Source: Deltaproteobacteria bacterium (GTDB taxonomy: Bacteria; Myxococcota; JACPTQ01). From it: a stretch of DNA of 64,000 bases. Position 1 is the stretch's first letter, and the number at the start of each line of letters is the position of its first letter. This document shows, one piece after another, positions 17,987 to 26,636 of the stretch. The stretch is from NCBI GenBank assembly GCA_016192705.1, contig JACPTQ010000042.1, positions 62,001-126,000 on the forward strand, written 5' to 3'. Both the position numbers and the translations under genes were made by a program. Under the pieces are notes generated by a model. That model searched no databases. It worked only from the letters and a program-made list of their open reading frames with translations, and was not told the origin of the DNA.

Positions 17987-18325
17987 TCAGCAACCTGATA
18001 GTGCGTCGATTTTCGCCGCGAGTATAAAATCGTTTTCGGTGAGCCCGCCCACCGCGTGCGTCCAGATCGTGACGTCGACGCGGCTGTAGTGCACACAAAA
18101 GTCGGGGTGATGCCCTTCGGCCTCTGCAACCTCGGCCACGCGATTCACAAACGCCATCGCCTCGACAAAGTTCTTGTGGGTGAACGCCTTGTGGATCTTG
18201 TCGTCCGTTTCCGTCCAACCCGAAACATCTCGAAGCAACGCGCAAACCGTCTCACCGGCGAGCTTCGGGACACCGCCTTCGCACGGCACACACCTCTTAG
18301 ATTTCAGATCCATGGCCGCCTTCAT
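17987..18325 (-). CDS. phhB: pterin-4a-carbinolamine dehydratase
   Basis: A 112-residue protein. The signature EGHHPDF, VTIWTHAVGGLTENDFILA and the preceding FVEAMAFVNRVAEVAEAE are diagnostic of the PCD/DCoH family, which dehydrates 4a-hydroxy-tetrahydropterin formed by aromatic amino acid hydroxylases. The start at ATG 18325 follows a GGAGG ribosome site; this places the first 29 bases inside the 3' end of the Kelch gene. The N-terminus has a CVPCEGG pair of cysteines, common in bacterial members. No phenylalanine hydroxylase gene is in the window, so the partner is unknown. It ends 10 nt from the convergent helicase gene. Confidence 0.93.
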   Translation of the reverse strand: MKAAMDLKSKRCVPCEGGVPKLAGETVCALLRDVSGWTETDDKIHKAFTHKNFVEAMAFVNRVAEVAEAEGHHPDFCVHYSRVDVTIWTHAVGGLTENDFILAAKIDALSGC

Positions 18326-20021
18326 TTCGCCTCCGACCGCGGATGCCGAACAAAACGCCCACCAAAACGAACAACATTCCAAGGCCGCCGCCAGACGCAG
18401 CGCCGCTGACGCCACACGCACAACCACGCTTGCTGCCGCCATCGGTCGCCTGCGTCACTCCGGCGTCTGAAACCGGGCCGGCATCGATAACGCCCGCTCC
18501 CGCGTCCGCACCCGCTCCCGCGTCCGCACCCGCTCCCGCGTCCGCACCACCGTCCGCTCCCGCATCCGCCCCCGCATCCGCATCCGCACCCGCGTCCGCG
18601 CCAGCATCCGCACCCGCGTCCGCGCCAGCATCCGCACCAGCATCCGCTCCCGCATCCGCGCCAGCGTCAACCGCCACGCACGCTCCCGCAGCGCACTGCC
18701 CGCCATCACAGGGCGTTCCGTTTGCCAACACAACGGTTGTTCCGTCCATCTGCGCGACAGCACACATGATCGCAAGTCCTGGGTCGTAAACGTCGACGTT
18801 CGAGATGTACGTCGAGTCGTCAATCCGCCCGATCCGACCGCCCGCCGAAAGAACGCGACCATCTTTCAAAAGCGAAATCGACGAGTCGTAACGGGCGCTG
18901 AGCGAACCGGTCGCCGTCCAACTGTTCGTCACAGGGTCGTAAACTTCGCAAGTCCCGGTCGCGTTTCCGCCGTCGACCAAACCGCCGACCACCAGCACCT
19001 TTCCCGTCGCGAGCGCAATCATCGACGCGGCGCCGCGCTTCTCTGTCATGCTCGGGCCTGCGTCGATCGTGTTCGTCGCGGGGTCGTAGATTTCGCATGT
19101 GTTCGACGAAGGCGCCCCGCTGCACGGACGGCAGCCGCCACAATAGAGGATGCGCCCATCCGGAAGCCGCGCGGCCGCGTGCGCAATTTTTTCTGTCGCG
19201 ACCATGTTGGGGCCCGCGTCAAACGAGCCGCCGTCTGGGTTGAAAATCTCGATGTACTGCGGCATGTCAAACGGCGGCACGCCTCCACCGATGAGCGCCA
19301 TGCGCCCGTCGGGCAAAAGCGCCGTCATCGTACCAATGCGTGCGTGAACCATTTCGCCTGCCGTCCGCTCGAACTTGTTTGTCGCGGGATTAAACAGCTC
19401 GGCCGTCTTGATGTAGCCACCGTCGTGCTGCCCCCCGGCGATCAGCACCTTGCCATCAGCGAGTCGCGCCGTCGTCGGGAATGCGCGCCGCTCGCCGAGT
19501 CCATTTCCAGCAAGCCCTCCATCGAGATGCGTCCAAAGCCCGGTCGTGGCGCTCCATCGATCGGCGGTGTCCCATCCGATAACCTCGGCGCCCGCTTGAT
19601 ATCCTCCGCCCGCAAAAAGGGCATCACCGCCCTCGAGCGCGATGAGCCCACCCATCATGCGCGGTACCGACATCAGGGCTCCGCCCGAAACCGTTCCGTT
19701 GGTGTTGTAAATGTCGAGCGCCTTGCAGGCGGCTGAAAATGGCGGACCAAGGCACGAAGGCGGCGACGCCGTTTTTGCTTGGCCGCCAGGAATGAGGACG
19801 CGCCCGTCATCGACGGCGATGGCGCGCAAGTCGGCCGTGAAGAGGCCGCGCGCAACACCGAGACCACCACCGACCGGCTGCCACTCCCCAACAACCGGCA
19901 TCCGATGCGTGCCCACGTCGCTTAACGACGGAAGCGAATCGCCGCCCGACTTGCAACCGAACTCCGCAACGATCGCGGCAATCACCGCGAACCGGCTCGC
20001 ACATCGAACTCGACTTTCCAT
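18297..20021 (-). CDS. Kelch-repeat surface protein with Asp-Ala-Gly linker and MYXO-CTERM-like tail
   Basis: A 574-residue exported protein. The N-terminus is a signal peptide ending near AEFGC; the residue at -3 is Glu, so lipidation is doubtful. About residues 45-430 hold six or so Kelch repeats (for example LADGKVLIAGG, LPDGRILYCGG, LATGKVLVVGG), forming a beta-propeller. Two cysteine pairs follow, then about 75 residues of DAGADAG-type repeat. The last 40 residues show CACGVSG, a hydrophobic helix (GGGLGMLFVLVGVLFGI) and RGRRR: the layout of the MYXO-CTERM sorting signal, with a Cys-containing motif, helix and basic end. Such proteins are cut by an intramembrane myxosortase and moved to the surface. 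The 3' end overlaps the dehydratase gene. Confidence 0.85.
   Translation of the reverse strand: MESRVRCASRFAVIAAIVAEFGCKSGGDSLPSLSDVGTHRMPVVGEWQPVGGGLGVARGLFTADLRAIAVDDGRVLIPGGQAKTASPPSCLGPPFSAACKALDIYNTNGTVSGGALMSVPRMMGGLIALEGGDALFAGGGYQAGAEVIGWDTADRWSATTGLWTHLDGGLAGNGLGERRAFPTTARLADGKVLIAGGQHDGGYIKTAELFNPATNKFERTAGEMVHARIGTMTALLPDGRMALIGGGVPPFDMPQYIEIFNPDGGSFDAGPNMVATEKIAHAAARLPDGRILYCGGCRPCSGAPSSNTCEIYDPATNTIDAGPSMTEKRGAASMIALATGKVLVVGGLVDGGNATGTCEVYDPVTNSWTATGSLSARYDSSISLLKDGRVLSAGGRIGRIDDSTYISNVDVYDPGLAIMCAVAQMDGTTVVLANGTPCDGGQCAAGACVAVDAGADAGADAGADAGADAGADAGADAGADADAGADAGADGGADAGAGADAGAGADAGAGVIDAGPVSDAGVTQATDGGSKRGCACGVSGAASGGGLGMLFVLVGVLFGIRGRRRNEGGHGSEI
18478..18672 (-). repeat. GC-rich tandem repeat encoding DAGADAG
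   Basis: About 195 bp of imperfect 6- and 12-bp units (GCGGAT/GCGGGAGCGGAC on the minus strand) within the Kelch gene. It keeps the frame and codes a flexible, negatively charged stalk between propeller and sorting tail. Unit number is likely to vary by slippage. Shorter runs of the same composition occur in the genes at 9884, 12469, 32606 and 49182. Confidence 0.8.
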
Positions 20022-20086
20022 GTCGAGATTAAGAATAAGCTACCGGGCGAGATTTCGCGAGTCCCCGCGACAAAGGGCAAACCGAT

Positions 20087-22267
20087 TTATTCATTCTCCC
20101 TAACGCCGGTTCGCGCGAATCGCTCGGCGAGCCCGCTGTAACGGTCATCGGCGCGATCGGTGCGGATGGCGATGTCGAGGGCGCGGCGGCTGCCAACGAG
20201 CGCGACGAGGCGCTTGCCACGGGTCATCGCGGTGTAAAGCAAGTTTCGGCGGAGCATGATGTAGTGCTGCGTCGTGAGCGGCACAACGACGGCTGGGTAT
20301 TCGCTCCCTTGCGACTTGTGGATGGAAACGGCGTAGGCGAGCGTGACGTCTTCGATCTGCTCTTTGGAGTATTCGACGAGGCGTCCGTCGAAGTTAATCG
20401 TTGCCGTGCCTTTCGCCGCGTCCACCCATTCGACCGTTCCGATGTCGCCGTTAAAAACGTCGAGGTCGTAGTTATTTTTGATTTGCATGACGCGGTCGCG
20501 GACACGAATCGTTTCGTTGCCCCGCTTGAGTCCAGGCGCGTCGCCACCGTTGAGTGCGGCTTGCAGCGCGCTGTTTAGCGCCTCGACACCAACGTCACCG
20601 CGACGCATCGGCGCCAACACTTGAATGTCGGTGCGCGCGTTGAGACCAAAGGCGTTCGGAATTCGCTTCGCGCAAAGCTCAACGATCGTCTCGCAAAGCG
20701 CAGCAGGTTCGTTGCGCTCAATGAAGTAAAAATCGGTCAGGGCACCGCCGGCGTCCGGGATGCGCGGGCGCTCGCCGTGGAGCACGCGGTGGGCATTTTC
20801 GACGATGAGGCCGGTGTCGTTTTGGCGAAAAACGGTCGTGAGGCGAATAACGGGAACGGCGCGGCTCGCGATGATGTCGCGAAACGGCGAGCCCGGGCCA
20901 ACGGGCGGAAGTTGGTCGATGTCACCGACGAAGACGATGCGCGCGTGCGCGGGGAGCGCGCGAACGAGGCTGTGCGCGAGCGGCAAGTCGATCATGGACG
21001 ATTCGTCGACGATGAGCGCGTCAAATTGGAGCGGGTCGTCGACGCCGCGGAGGAATTGGCCCGACTTCGGGTCGAATTGAAGCAGACGGTGGATGGTGAG
21101 CGCGTCGCGACCGGTCGTTTCGACGAGCCGTTTTGCGGCGCGGCCCGTGGGCGCGGCGAGCGCGACGGTTTCGCCGAGTGCGCAGAGCATTTCGAGGAGC
21201 GCGCGAACGAGCGTGGTTTTGCCGGTGCCGGGGCCGCCCGTGAGAACGACAACGCGTGCGGTGAGTGCGGTTTCGGCGGCGCGGCGCTGTTCATCCGAAA
21301 GGCGAAGGCCGATTTGGCGTTCGACACGCTCGAAGAGGAGGCCCGTCGCGAGATCGTGCGAAATGTGCTTGCCGCTCGCGAGGGCGTCGAGGTCGCGGGC
21401 GAGCTCGACTTCGGCGTCGTAAAGGGAACGCGCATAAATGCGCCCCGACTCCTCGACAAAAAAGTCGCGCTCGAAAAGCGAGGAGAGCGCGCGTTCCACA
21501 ATGAGCACGTCGATTTCGAGCGCTTCGGCGGTCTTTGTAATGAGCTCCTCGCGCGGCAAGAAAACGTGGCCGTCGTCGGAAGCTGTGACGAGCATGTGGA
21601 AAAGGCCCGCGGCGGCTCGTTCCGGCGAATCGAGCGGGACACCCAGGCGGCGCGCGATCGAGTCGGCCGTCATGAAACCGACGCCCGAAACTTCTAGTGC
21701 GAGGCGGTACGGGTCCTTTTGGACAACTTCCGCAGCCGATCTGCCGTACGTTTTAACGATGCGCCCGGCGACACCGGGCCCAAGCCCAAGCCCGTACAAA
21801 AAGACCATCGACTCGCGGTCGACGCGCCGCGCTTGAATCGCCCCCGCGATCGTCGTCGCCTTCTTTTTTCCGACGCCCGGAACCTTGCGTATCACCTTTG
21901 GGTCTTTGGCGATGATGTCGATCGCATCGACGCCAAGTGCGTCAACGATCGCTTCGGCGAGTTTTGGGCCGAGACCTTTCGCGATGCCGGACGCAAGATA
22001 GCGAACGACGCCATCGCGCGTCGCGGGTGGCGCAATCGAAAACGACCGCACTCGGAATTGGCGGCCGAAGCGCTTGTCGTCGACCCAAACGCCCTCAAGT
22101 TCAACCGTTTCGCCCGCTTCAATGACGGCGAGCTCGCCGACGGCACTCACGACCTCGCCATCATCGGCGCGCCGAAAGCGGGCCACGGTGAAGTCATCCT
22201 TCGCGCTCTTCCAGACGACGCGCTCAAGCGAGCCGCGCAGCCGCTCGATCTTTTTCGGCGTTTCCAC
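20087..22267 (-). CDS. recD2: RecD2-type 5'-3' DNA helicase
   Basis: A 726-residue protein with the RecD2 layout: N-terminal OB-like region (about 1-90), helix-hairpin-helix units (VDALGVDAIDIIAKDP, VPGVGKKKATTIAGAI; about 105-200), then the superfamily 1B helicase core with GGPGTGKTT (about 346), VDESSMIDL, GDIDQLPPVG, VFRQ and the final AVSIHKSQGSEYPAV. RecD2 is the RecBC-independent form, known in Deinococcus and Bacillus from genetic stability and repair work. The ATG at 22267 gives a normal family length. It is divergent from the YbjN/PspA unit, with a 162-nt shared upstream region. Confidence 0.92.
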   Translation of the reverse strand: METPKKIERLRGSLERVVWKSAKDDFTVARFRRADDGEVVSAVGELAVIEAGETVELEGVWVDDKRFGRQFRVRSFSIAPPATRDGVVRYLASGIAKGLGPKLAEAIVDALGVDAIDIIAKDPKVIRKVPGVGKKKATTIAGAIQARRVDRESMVFLYGLGLGPGVAGRIVKTYGRSAAEVVQKDPYRLALEVSGVGFMTADSIARRLGVPLDSPERAAAGLFHMLVTASDDGHVFLPREELITKTAEALEIDVLIVERALSSLFERDFFVEESGRIYARSLYDAEVELARDLDALASGKHISHDLATGLLFERVERQIGLRLSDEQRRAAETALTARVVVLTGGPGTGKTTLVRALLEMLCALGETVALAAPTGRAAKRLVETTGRDALTIHRLLQFDPKSGQFLRGVDDPLQFDALIVDESSMIDLPLAHSLVRALPAHARIVFVGDIDQLPPVGPGSPFRDIIASRAVPVIRLTTVFRQNDTGLIVENAHRVLHGERPRIPDAGGALTDFYFIERNEPAALCETIVELCAKRIPNAFGLNARTDIQVLAPMRRGDVGVEALNSALQAALNGGDAPGLKRGNETIRVRDRVMQIKNNYDLDVFNGDIGTVEWVDAAKGTATINFDGRLVEYSKEQIEDVTLAYAVSIHKSQGSEYPAVVVPLTTQHYIMLRRNLLYTAMTRGKRLVALVGSRRALDIAIRTDRADDRYSGLAERFARTGVRENE

Positions 22268-22429
22268 TTTCGCGCAAAGCTACGCCGGGCGCCGGCCACC
22301 GGTCAACGAAGCCACTCCGTGTCGGATTCGCGCCCAACTTAAAGACACGGTTTCCCCTCGTGTTGACCCAGGGCGCGGCCGTTCAGTAAAGTCCGGGCAC
22401 TTTCGGCGATTCAAGGCGAAGGAGGTGCC

Positions 22430-22972
22430 ATGAAGACGAACAGCGATATCGAGCGCTACTTGCTGGACATGGGGGTGAACTATGAGTCACCACGTGAAGG
22501 GATTTGGGTTGTTCACGATGATAACGGGGCGAACCTCGTCGTCATGCACGCGCCGCCGGTCACAGTTTTTCGCGTGAAGCTCGCGCCGGTTGCGAACGAT
22601 ACCAACCCCGAGCTTTACCGAAATCTACTTCAGCTGAACGCCACGCAGATGGTCGCGGGCGCTTATGGCATCGAGGACAACGACCTCGTTATTACCGACA
22701 CGTTGCAGTCTGAAAACCTCGACCGAAACGAGTTCAGGGAATCGGTCGATGGGTGCCTACTCGCCGCGGGTTCGCATTTCTCGCTGCTCGCAAAGTATCT
22801 GCGTCAAAACGGCGCCATCGTCGATCCGGCGCGACCAAGGGCTGCGTCGCGTGGGGCAAAAAAGGCGGCAAAGGTTTTGACGCGCGCGAAACCGGTGAAG
22901 GCGGTACGCGCAAAAAAGACTGTGCGTCGGGTGGCGAAAAAGTCGGCGAAGGCCGCGAAGAAGGCGAGGTAA
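22430..22972 (+). CDS. YbjN/CesT-like domain protein with Lys/Ala-rich tail
   Basis: A 180-residue cytoplasmic protein with a very strong AAGGAGGTG ribosome site. Residues 1-125 follow the YbjN-like (type III secretion chaperone-like) fold, which binds proteins as a dimer: IERYLLDMG, VFRVKLAP, LYRNLLQLNATQMVAGAYGI. The last 45 residues are an Ala/Lys/Arg-rich basic tail like those that bind nucleic acid or membranes. It ends 9 nt before pspA, so the two form an operon. A role with the stress protein PspA is inferred from position. Confidence 0.7.
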   Translation: MKTNSDIERYLLDMGVNYESPREGIWVVHDDNGANLVVMHAPPVTVFRVKLAPVANDTNPELYRNLLQLNATQMVAGAYGIEDNDLVITDTLQSENLDRNEFRESVDGCLLAAGSHFSLLAKYLRQNGAIVDPARPRAASRGAKKAAKVLTRAKPVKAVRAKKTVRRVAKKSAKAAKKAR

Positions 22973-22981
22973 GGAAGAGTC

Positions 22982-23731
22982 ATGGGAATCTTTGGACGAT
23001 TGGGAACGGTCCTCCGGTCAAACATCAACGACCTCATCTCGAAGGCCGAAGATCCGGAGAAGATGCTGAATCAGATCATCGCCGACATGCAGGAATCGCT
23101 CATCGAGTCGAAGAAGCAGGTTGCGGTTGCGATCGCCGATGAGAAGCGGCTGAAGAAACAGTGGGACAGCGAGCTCGCGCAGGCGCAAGAGTGGGAGCGA
23201 AAGGCGATGATGGCGGTGCGCGCCGGAAACGACGAGCTTGCGCGCGAGGCGCTGTCGCGAAAGGCGGAGCACGACAAGCTCGGCGGCGAATACCAAAAAA
23301 ACTGGGAAAGGCAAAAAGCGTCGTGCGACGCCCTGCGCGACACGCTTCGGCTGCTCACGAATAAGATAGAGGAAGCGGCGCGGAAAAAGAATTTGCTCAT
23401 CGCGCGAAAGAAGCGTGCCGAAGCGCAGAAAACGATTCACGCGACGATGCAGGGGTTGCAAGACAACAGCGCGTTCGCGGCGTTCGACCGGATGGAAGCG
23501 AAAATCGACCAGTCGGAAGCCGAGGCGGACGCGATGGGTGAACTTTCGTCCGATGCGGCCGAGGTTGGGCTTGAGGACAAGTTTAAGAGCCTTGAAACAA
23601 CGGCGTCAGCGGATGATGCGCTCGCGTCGCTCAAGGCGAAGATGGGTGTCGGTCCTGGAGTCGGCGTATCGGCGCAGAATCGCGTGAAGATCGAAGTGCC
23701 CGTCGAAGTCCCGTCCAACGTCAAGAAGTAA
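22982..23731 (+). CDS. pspA: PspA/IM30 (Vipp1) family membrane-stress protein
   Basis: A 249-residue protein with the PspA start MGIFGRLGTVLRSNIND, an amphipathic helix that binds stressed membranes, followed by SKAEDPEKMLNQIIADMQ and about 150 residues of continuous coiled coil (KQVAVAIADEKRLKKQW and onward). This is the ESCRT-III-like fold. The last 50 residues are a looser tail ending in VEVPSNVKK. Homologues protect the inner membrane against proton leakage. No PspF-like sigma-54 activator or PspB/C gene is adjacent; instead the neighbours are the YbjN-like gene and the convergent DUF4178/SpeE-like unit. Confidence 0.92.
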   Translation: MGIFGRLGTVLRSNINDLISKAEDPEKMLNQIIADMQESLIESKKQVAVAIADEKRLKKQWDSELAQAQEWERKAMMAVRAGNDELAREALSRKAEHDKLGGEYQKNWERQKASCDALRDTLRLLTNKIEEAARKKNLLIARKKRAEAQKTIHATMQGLQDNSAFAAFDRMEAKIDQSEAEADAMGELSSDAAEVGLEDKFKSLETTASADDALASLKAKMGVGPGVGVSAQNRVKIEVPVEVPSNVKK

Positions 23732-23732
23732 C

Positions 23733-23857
23733 CCTGTGCCACGATAAGGACTCGTCTGCGGCGTTGCCTTCGTCGCTCGCGGCCTCAACGTACGCAGAGT
23801 ACGCCTCGGCCGCTTGCTCCTCGGCGCCTTGCATCCGAGCCCTTCTCGCGGCACAGG
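23733..23857. repeat. 125-bp imperfect palindrome between pspA and the DUF4178 gene
   Basis: The outer arms CCTGTGCC (23733-23740) and GGCACAGG (23850-23857) continue inward with CGA/TCG, AAGG/CCTT, CTCG/CGAG and TGC/GCA pairs at matched spacing, then GCGGCC and CGTAC near the centre. So almost the whole 125 bp can fold as one long imperfect hairpin. It sits between two convergent genes, a usual place for REP-like repeats that stop transcription from both sides. Its sequence style suggests a genome-wide family, but only one copy is in this window. Confidence 0.75.
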
Positions 23858-23884
23858 CGTATTTGATTGAATTTGTTTCGGGCT

Positions 23885-24466
23885 TTAGCTTCCTGGCAGA
23901 ATCTCGACCGTCGATTCGTCGATCTCACGCCCCACATAGACTTCGTACGATTCGCCGAACTGCTCGATCGACAGATAGTGATCCCCTTCGCCGTCGTAGT
24001 CGTAATAACGGCACGACCCGCCGCGCCGCTTCCCGCGCTCGCCCTCGTATGTAATCGTCGCCTCCCCGCGCTCGACCTGTTTGTACCGGATGCCGTCGTG
24101 ATTCAGCTGGTCGGGCGGGCGATTCCCCTCGATCTTAAGGTCCTCAACTTCTTTTAAGAGGCCGACAAAAAGCTCGTCGTCGTCCTCAACCTCAAGCCAC
24201 CACTGATCGTTTCCGTCCGCGAGGAGGTACTCCCTCCACTTCCAACCCTGCTGGTCAAACGTGCAAATCGACTCGACGATGAAATCCTGGTTTGTGTAAG
24301 TGACGATGTCTTTTAGGCGAATGTTGCGAATCGACCGCTCTGCGCGCTTCTTTTCCTTCTCCGCCTTTTTCTTGTCGTCCTTCTTCGACGCACGCCGATA
24401 CATGACGTAACCGACGATCGTCGATCCCCCGAGCACCACCAAAAGTCCTGTCGTCACTGGGTCCAT
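23885..24466 (-). CDS. DUF4178 domain protein, membrane-anchored
   Basis: A 193-residue protein: an N-terminal membrane helix (TTGLLVVLGGSTIVGYVMY), a Lys/Glu-rich coiled segment (about 28-48), then a beta-rich domain with the DUF4178 marks DIVTYTNQDFIVESI, WREYLLADGNDQWWLEVED, and GRRGGSCRYYDYDGEG-like turns. DUF4178 has no known activity; it recurs beside spermidine synthase-like, DUF2617 and DUF4247 genes, as here. The start has a GAGGT ribosome site 8 nt after the stop of the SpeE-like gene, so it is the last gene of that operon. Confidence 0.75.
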   Translation of the reverse strand: MDPVTTGLLVVLGGSTIVGYVMYRRASKKDDKKKAEKEKKRAERSIRNIRLKDIVTYTNQDFIVESICTFDQQGWKWREYLLADGNDQWWLEVEDDDELFVGLLKEVEDLKIEGNRPPDQLNHDGIRYKQVERGEATITYEGERGKRRGGSCRYYDYDGEGDHYLSIEQFGESYEVYVGREIDESTVEILPGS

Positions 24467-24474
24467 CGTCTACC

Positions 24475-25947
24475 TCACTGAAGCCACTTGCGCGTCGACT
24501 CGCGATAATAGCTGTTTATGGTTGGGCGAAGAAGGGTGTTCGGCTCGACGTCGACCGGTCCCGTGTCGGTCGCAAAAACGAAGAGCGTTGGAAGAAGCGC
24601 GTCGTTCAGATAGCGATACGAAATCCCAGGCGCGAGCGCCTTCGGAATCTGCACCGCGCGTGGACTTGCGAGCTGAAATCCCCATTCGCCAAAAGCGGGA
24701 ACGTACGCGTGAAAGGAAGCGACGCTCAAACCAGCCGCCTCGACCGATTTCCGAATCGACCAGAACGCCGCACGCGCGAGAACCGGCGACGTGCTTTGTG
24801 TCGCGAAGACACCGTCCGCCGCAAGCGCTCGTTTCACAAGGCGGTAAAACTCAACCGAATAAAGCTTCCCAAGCGCCTCGTTGTTGGGGTCTGGAAAATC
24901 CGCGAGGATCGCGTTCCAACCTTCGCCCGAATACTCCTCGAGGTATTTGAACGCATCGCCCGGCACGACGCGAACGCGCGGATCATCGAGGCTCGCGCTG
25001 TTGAGACGTTTGAGAGGCGGGAACTCACGCGCAAGTCGAAGGATGCCGGGATCAAGATCGACGAGCGTTACCTGCTTGACGTCGACGTGCCGCAGCACAT
25101 CGCGCAGCGCGAGTCCGTCGCCTCCGCCCAAAATGAGGATGCGCTCACGGACGCGCGCCGCAGCGAGTGGAACGTGAACCAGCGCCTCGTGATAGCGAAA
25201 CTCGTCGGCGCTCGAGAACTGCAAGTTGCCGTCGATGTAGAGGCGCAAGTCGTCGCGGTACCGCGTAAAGACGAGCTGTTGGTATTGCGTCTGTTCGCGC
25301 ATGATCACTTTGTCCTGAAAGAGGCGCCCCTCAAGAAACTTCGTGAACGCGCCAGAGCCAACGAGAAGCACGATGAGCGCGACGGAGGCGACGACCGTTG
25401 TCACGAACAGGCCGCGGAAACCGGTGATGCGGTCGCGGAAAACAAAGAGAACGAGAAACCCGACGACAACATTCACAAGGCCGACGGCCGCCGCGCTGTG
25501 CACGAGCCCAAGCTGCGGGATGAGCACGAGTGGGAAGAGAAGCGACCCCGCGAGCGCGCCGACATAGTCCCACGTCAGAACGTTTGCGATGAGAACGCGG
25601 AGCGTCGCCGAGCCGCGCAAGATGCGCGTCACGAGGGGTATTTCAATCCCGGCAAGCGTCCCAATGGCCACGATGAAGAGCCCCATGAACAGGTGGTAAA
25701 TCTGCGACGTTGCGAAGATTCCGAAGAGCGCGAGGCTCGACACACCGCCGACAAGCCCGATGACAACTTCGATCGCGACGAATTTCGCGGCGAGATTGGT
25801 TCGAATGAATTTCGAAAAAAACGAGCCCAGCCCCATCGCCGAGAGGAAAAGGCCGACCGTCAGCGAATACTGGAAGATGCTGTTGCCGAGAAGGTAGCTT
25901 GAGATGGCGCCGATGAGCAGCTCGTAAACGATCGTGCAAAGCGACAC
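24475..25947 (-). CDS. membrane-bound spermidine synthase-like protein (SpeE family)
   Basis: At least 490 residues. About residues 1-195 hold six or seven membrane helices; about 200-470 form a polyamine aminopropyltransferase domain with LILGGGDGLALRDVL (SAM-binding), VTLVDLDPGIL, DDPRVRVVPGDAF and ADFPDP. The enzyme family transfers aminopropyl groups to polyamines; membrane forms may use another substrate. The GTG at 25947 is the first standard start, but the frame stays open upstream and codes RAGVLLFSIFL, which would complete the first helix. No ATG, GTG or TTG occurs upstream in frame, so a rare start such as CTG 26046 is possible. It is preceded by the DUF2617-like gene. Confidence 0.82.
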   Translation of the reverse strand: MSLCTIVYELLIGAISSYLLGNSIFQYSLTVGLFLSAMGLGSFFSKFIRTNLAAKFVAIEVVIGLVGGVSSLALFGIFATSQIYHLFMGLFIVAIGTLAGIEIPLVTRILRGSATLRVLIANVLTWDYVGALAGSLLFPLVLIPQLGLVHSAAAVGLVNVVVGFLVLFVFRDRITGFRGLFVTTVVASVALIVLLVGSGAFTKFLEGRLFQDKVIMREQTQYQQLVFTRYRDDLRLYIDGNLQFSSADEFRYHEALVHVPLAAARVRERILILGGGDGLALRDVLRHVDVKQVTLVDLDPGILRLAREFPPLKRLNSASLDDPRVRVVPGDAFKYLEEYSGEGWNAILADFPDPNNEALGKLYSVEFYRLVKRALAADGVFATQSTSPVLARAAFWSIRKSVEAAGLSVASFHAYVPAFGEWGFQLASPRAVQIPKALAPGISYRYLNDALLPTLFVFATDTGPVDVEPNTLLRPTINSYYRESTRKWLQ

Positions 25948-26096
25948 GAGGAAAATCGAAAAGAGAAGAACGCCCGCGCGGTGTCGTTCGTCGGGCGCAA
26001 TCGCCCCAACCTCGTCAGCCAGCTCGCGCGGTGACGGGAGATCCAGTTCCTGCTTTCCTGCATTTCTGATTGAGCCCTCTTCTTCAGGTTCCTTGC

Positions 26097-26636
26097 CTAG
26101 AAGAGCTCCGTCTTCGTCACAACCGCCGAGTCTGACTCGGGGTACGTGTGAATCGTCTCGTACGACGATGTCGTCTCATCGACGTCAACCACCGTCATCG
26201 CAATCCCGCACGGCGACGGGAAACGATGCGAAACAGCCCCCGCCCCAATCGCACGTCCCACCCACCGCGAAATGAGCGTCGGCGAAAGCGGCATTCTCGT
26301 GTAACTGACGCGGAGGCGCCCGATCGAATCAGCGACGCGCACCGAGTCTTTCCCAGCGATCGCCACAAACTTCACGCGACGCGCGACCGCTTCGGCACCC
26401 AACTGCTCGTCCGGAACGCACGCGACGAGCTCGGTCAATTGCCGCTCGCCCCGCGTGAGCACGATCGCGTGGCTCTTCCCGATGATCGAGACGTCAAGCG
26501 ATACGCCACTCCGAAACTGGAACCGTCGCGCCGCGAACACGTTGAACCGCGCGACATCCAGCGCGCCCCCAAAAAACTGAACCGTCAGGGCATCGACCAA
26601 CCCTTTCGGCAACAGCACTTCGCCGCGTTCGATCAC
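26097..26636 (-). CDS. DUF2617-like protein
   Basis: A 179-residue protein starting at GTG 26636, which overlaps the TGA of the upstream gene by four bases. The segment VSLDVSIIGKSHAIVLTRG followed by ELVACVP, and the end HTYPESDSAVVTKTEL, match my memory of the DUF2617 family (strand-SH-turn motif and a HxYPxTGxxxxT end). In actinobacteria DUF2617 genes sit next to DUF4178, DUF4247 and spermidine synthase-like genes, the same set as here. No catalytic motif is visible. The longer frame up to 26774 is ruled out because it only overlaps the Gly/Tyr-rich end of the upstream gene. Confidence 0.6.
   Translation of the reverse strand: MIERGEVLLPKGLVDALTVQFFGGALDVARFNVFAARRFQFRSGVSLDVSIIGKSHAIVLTRGERQLTELVACVPDEQLGAEAVARRVKFVAIAGKDSVRVADSIGRLRVSYTRMPLSPTLISRWVGRAIGAGAVSHRFPSPCGIAMTVVDVDETTSSYETIHTYPESDSAVVTKTELF

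Noticed and set aside
18478-18672. Tandem repeat considered as a CRISPR array
   Set aside because: No spacers of constant length and no unique spacer sequences; the units keep a coding frame.
20621-21697. Open frame of 358 codons opposite recD2
   Set aside because: Antisense shadow of a helicase gene with all its motifs; highly charged low-complexity translation.
22340-22400. Candidate promoter TTGACC with a downstream GTAAAG before the YbjN-like gene
   Set aside because: The -35 is fair but the -10 match is poor, so it is not listed as a feature.
24709-25902. Open frame of 397 codons opposite the SpeE-like gene
   Set aside because: Composition is dominated by charged residues, as expected for an antisense shadow; the minus-strand gene carries the enzyme motifs.
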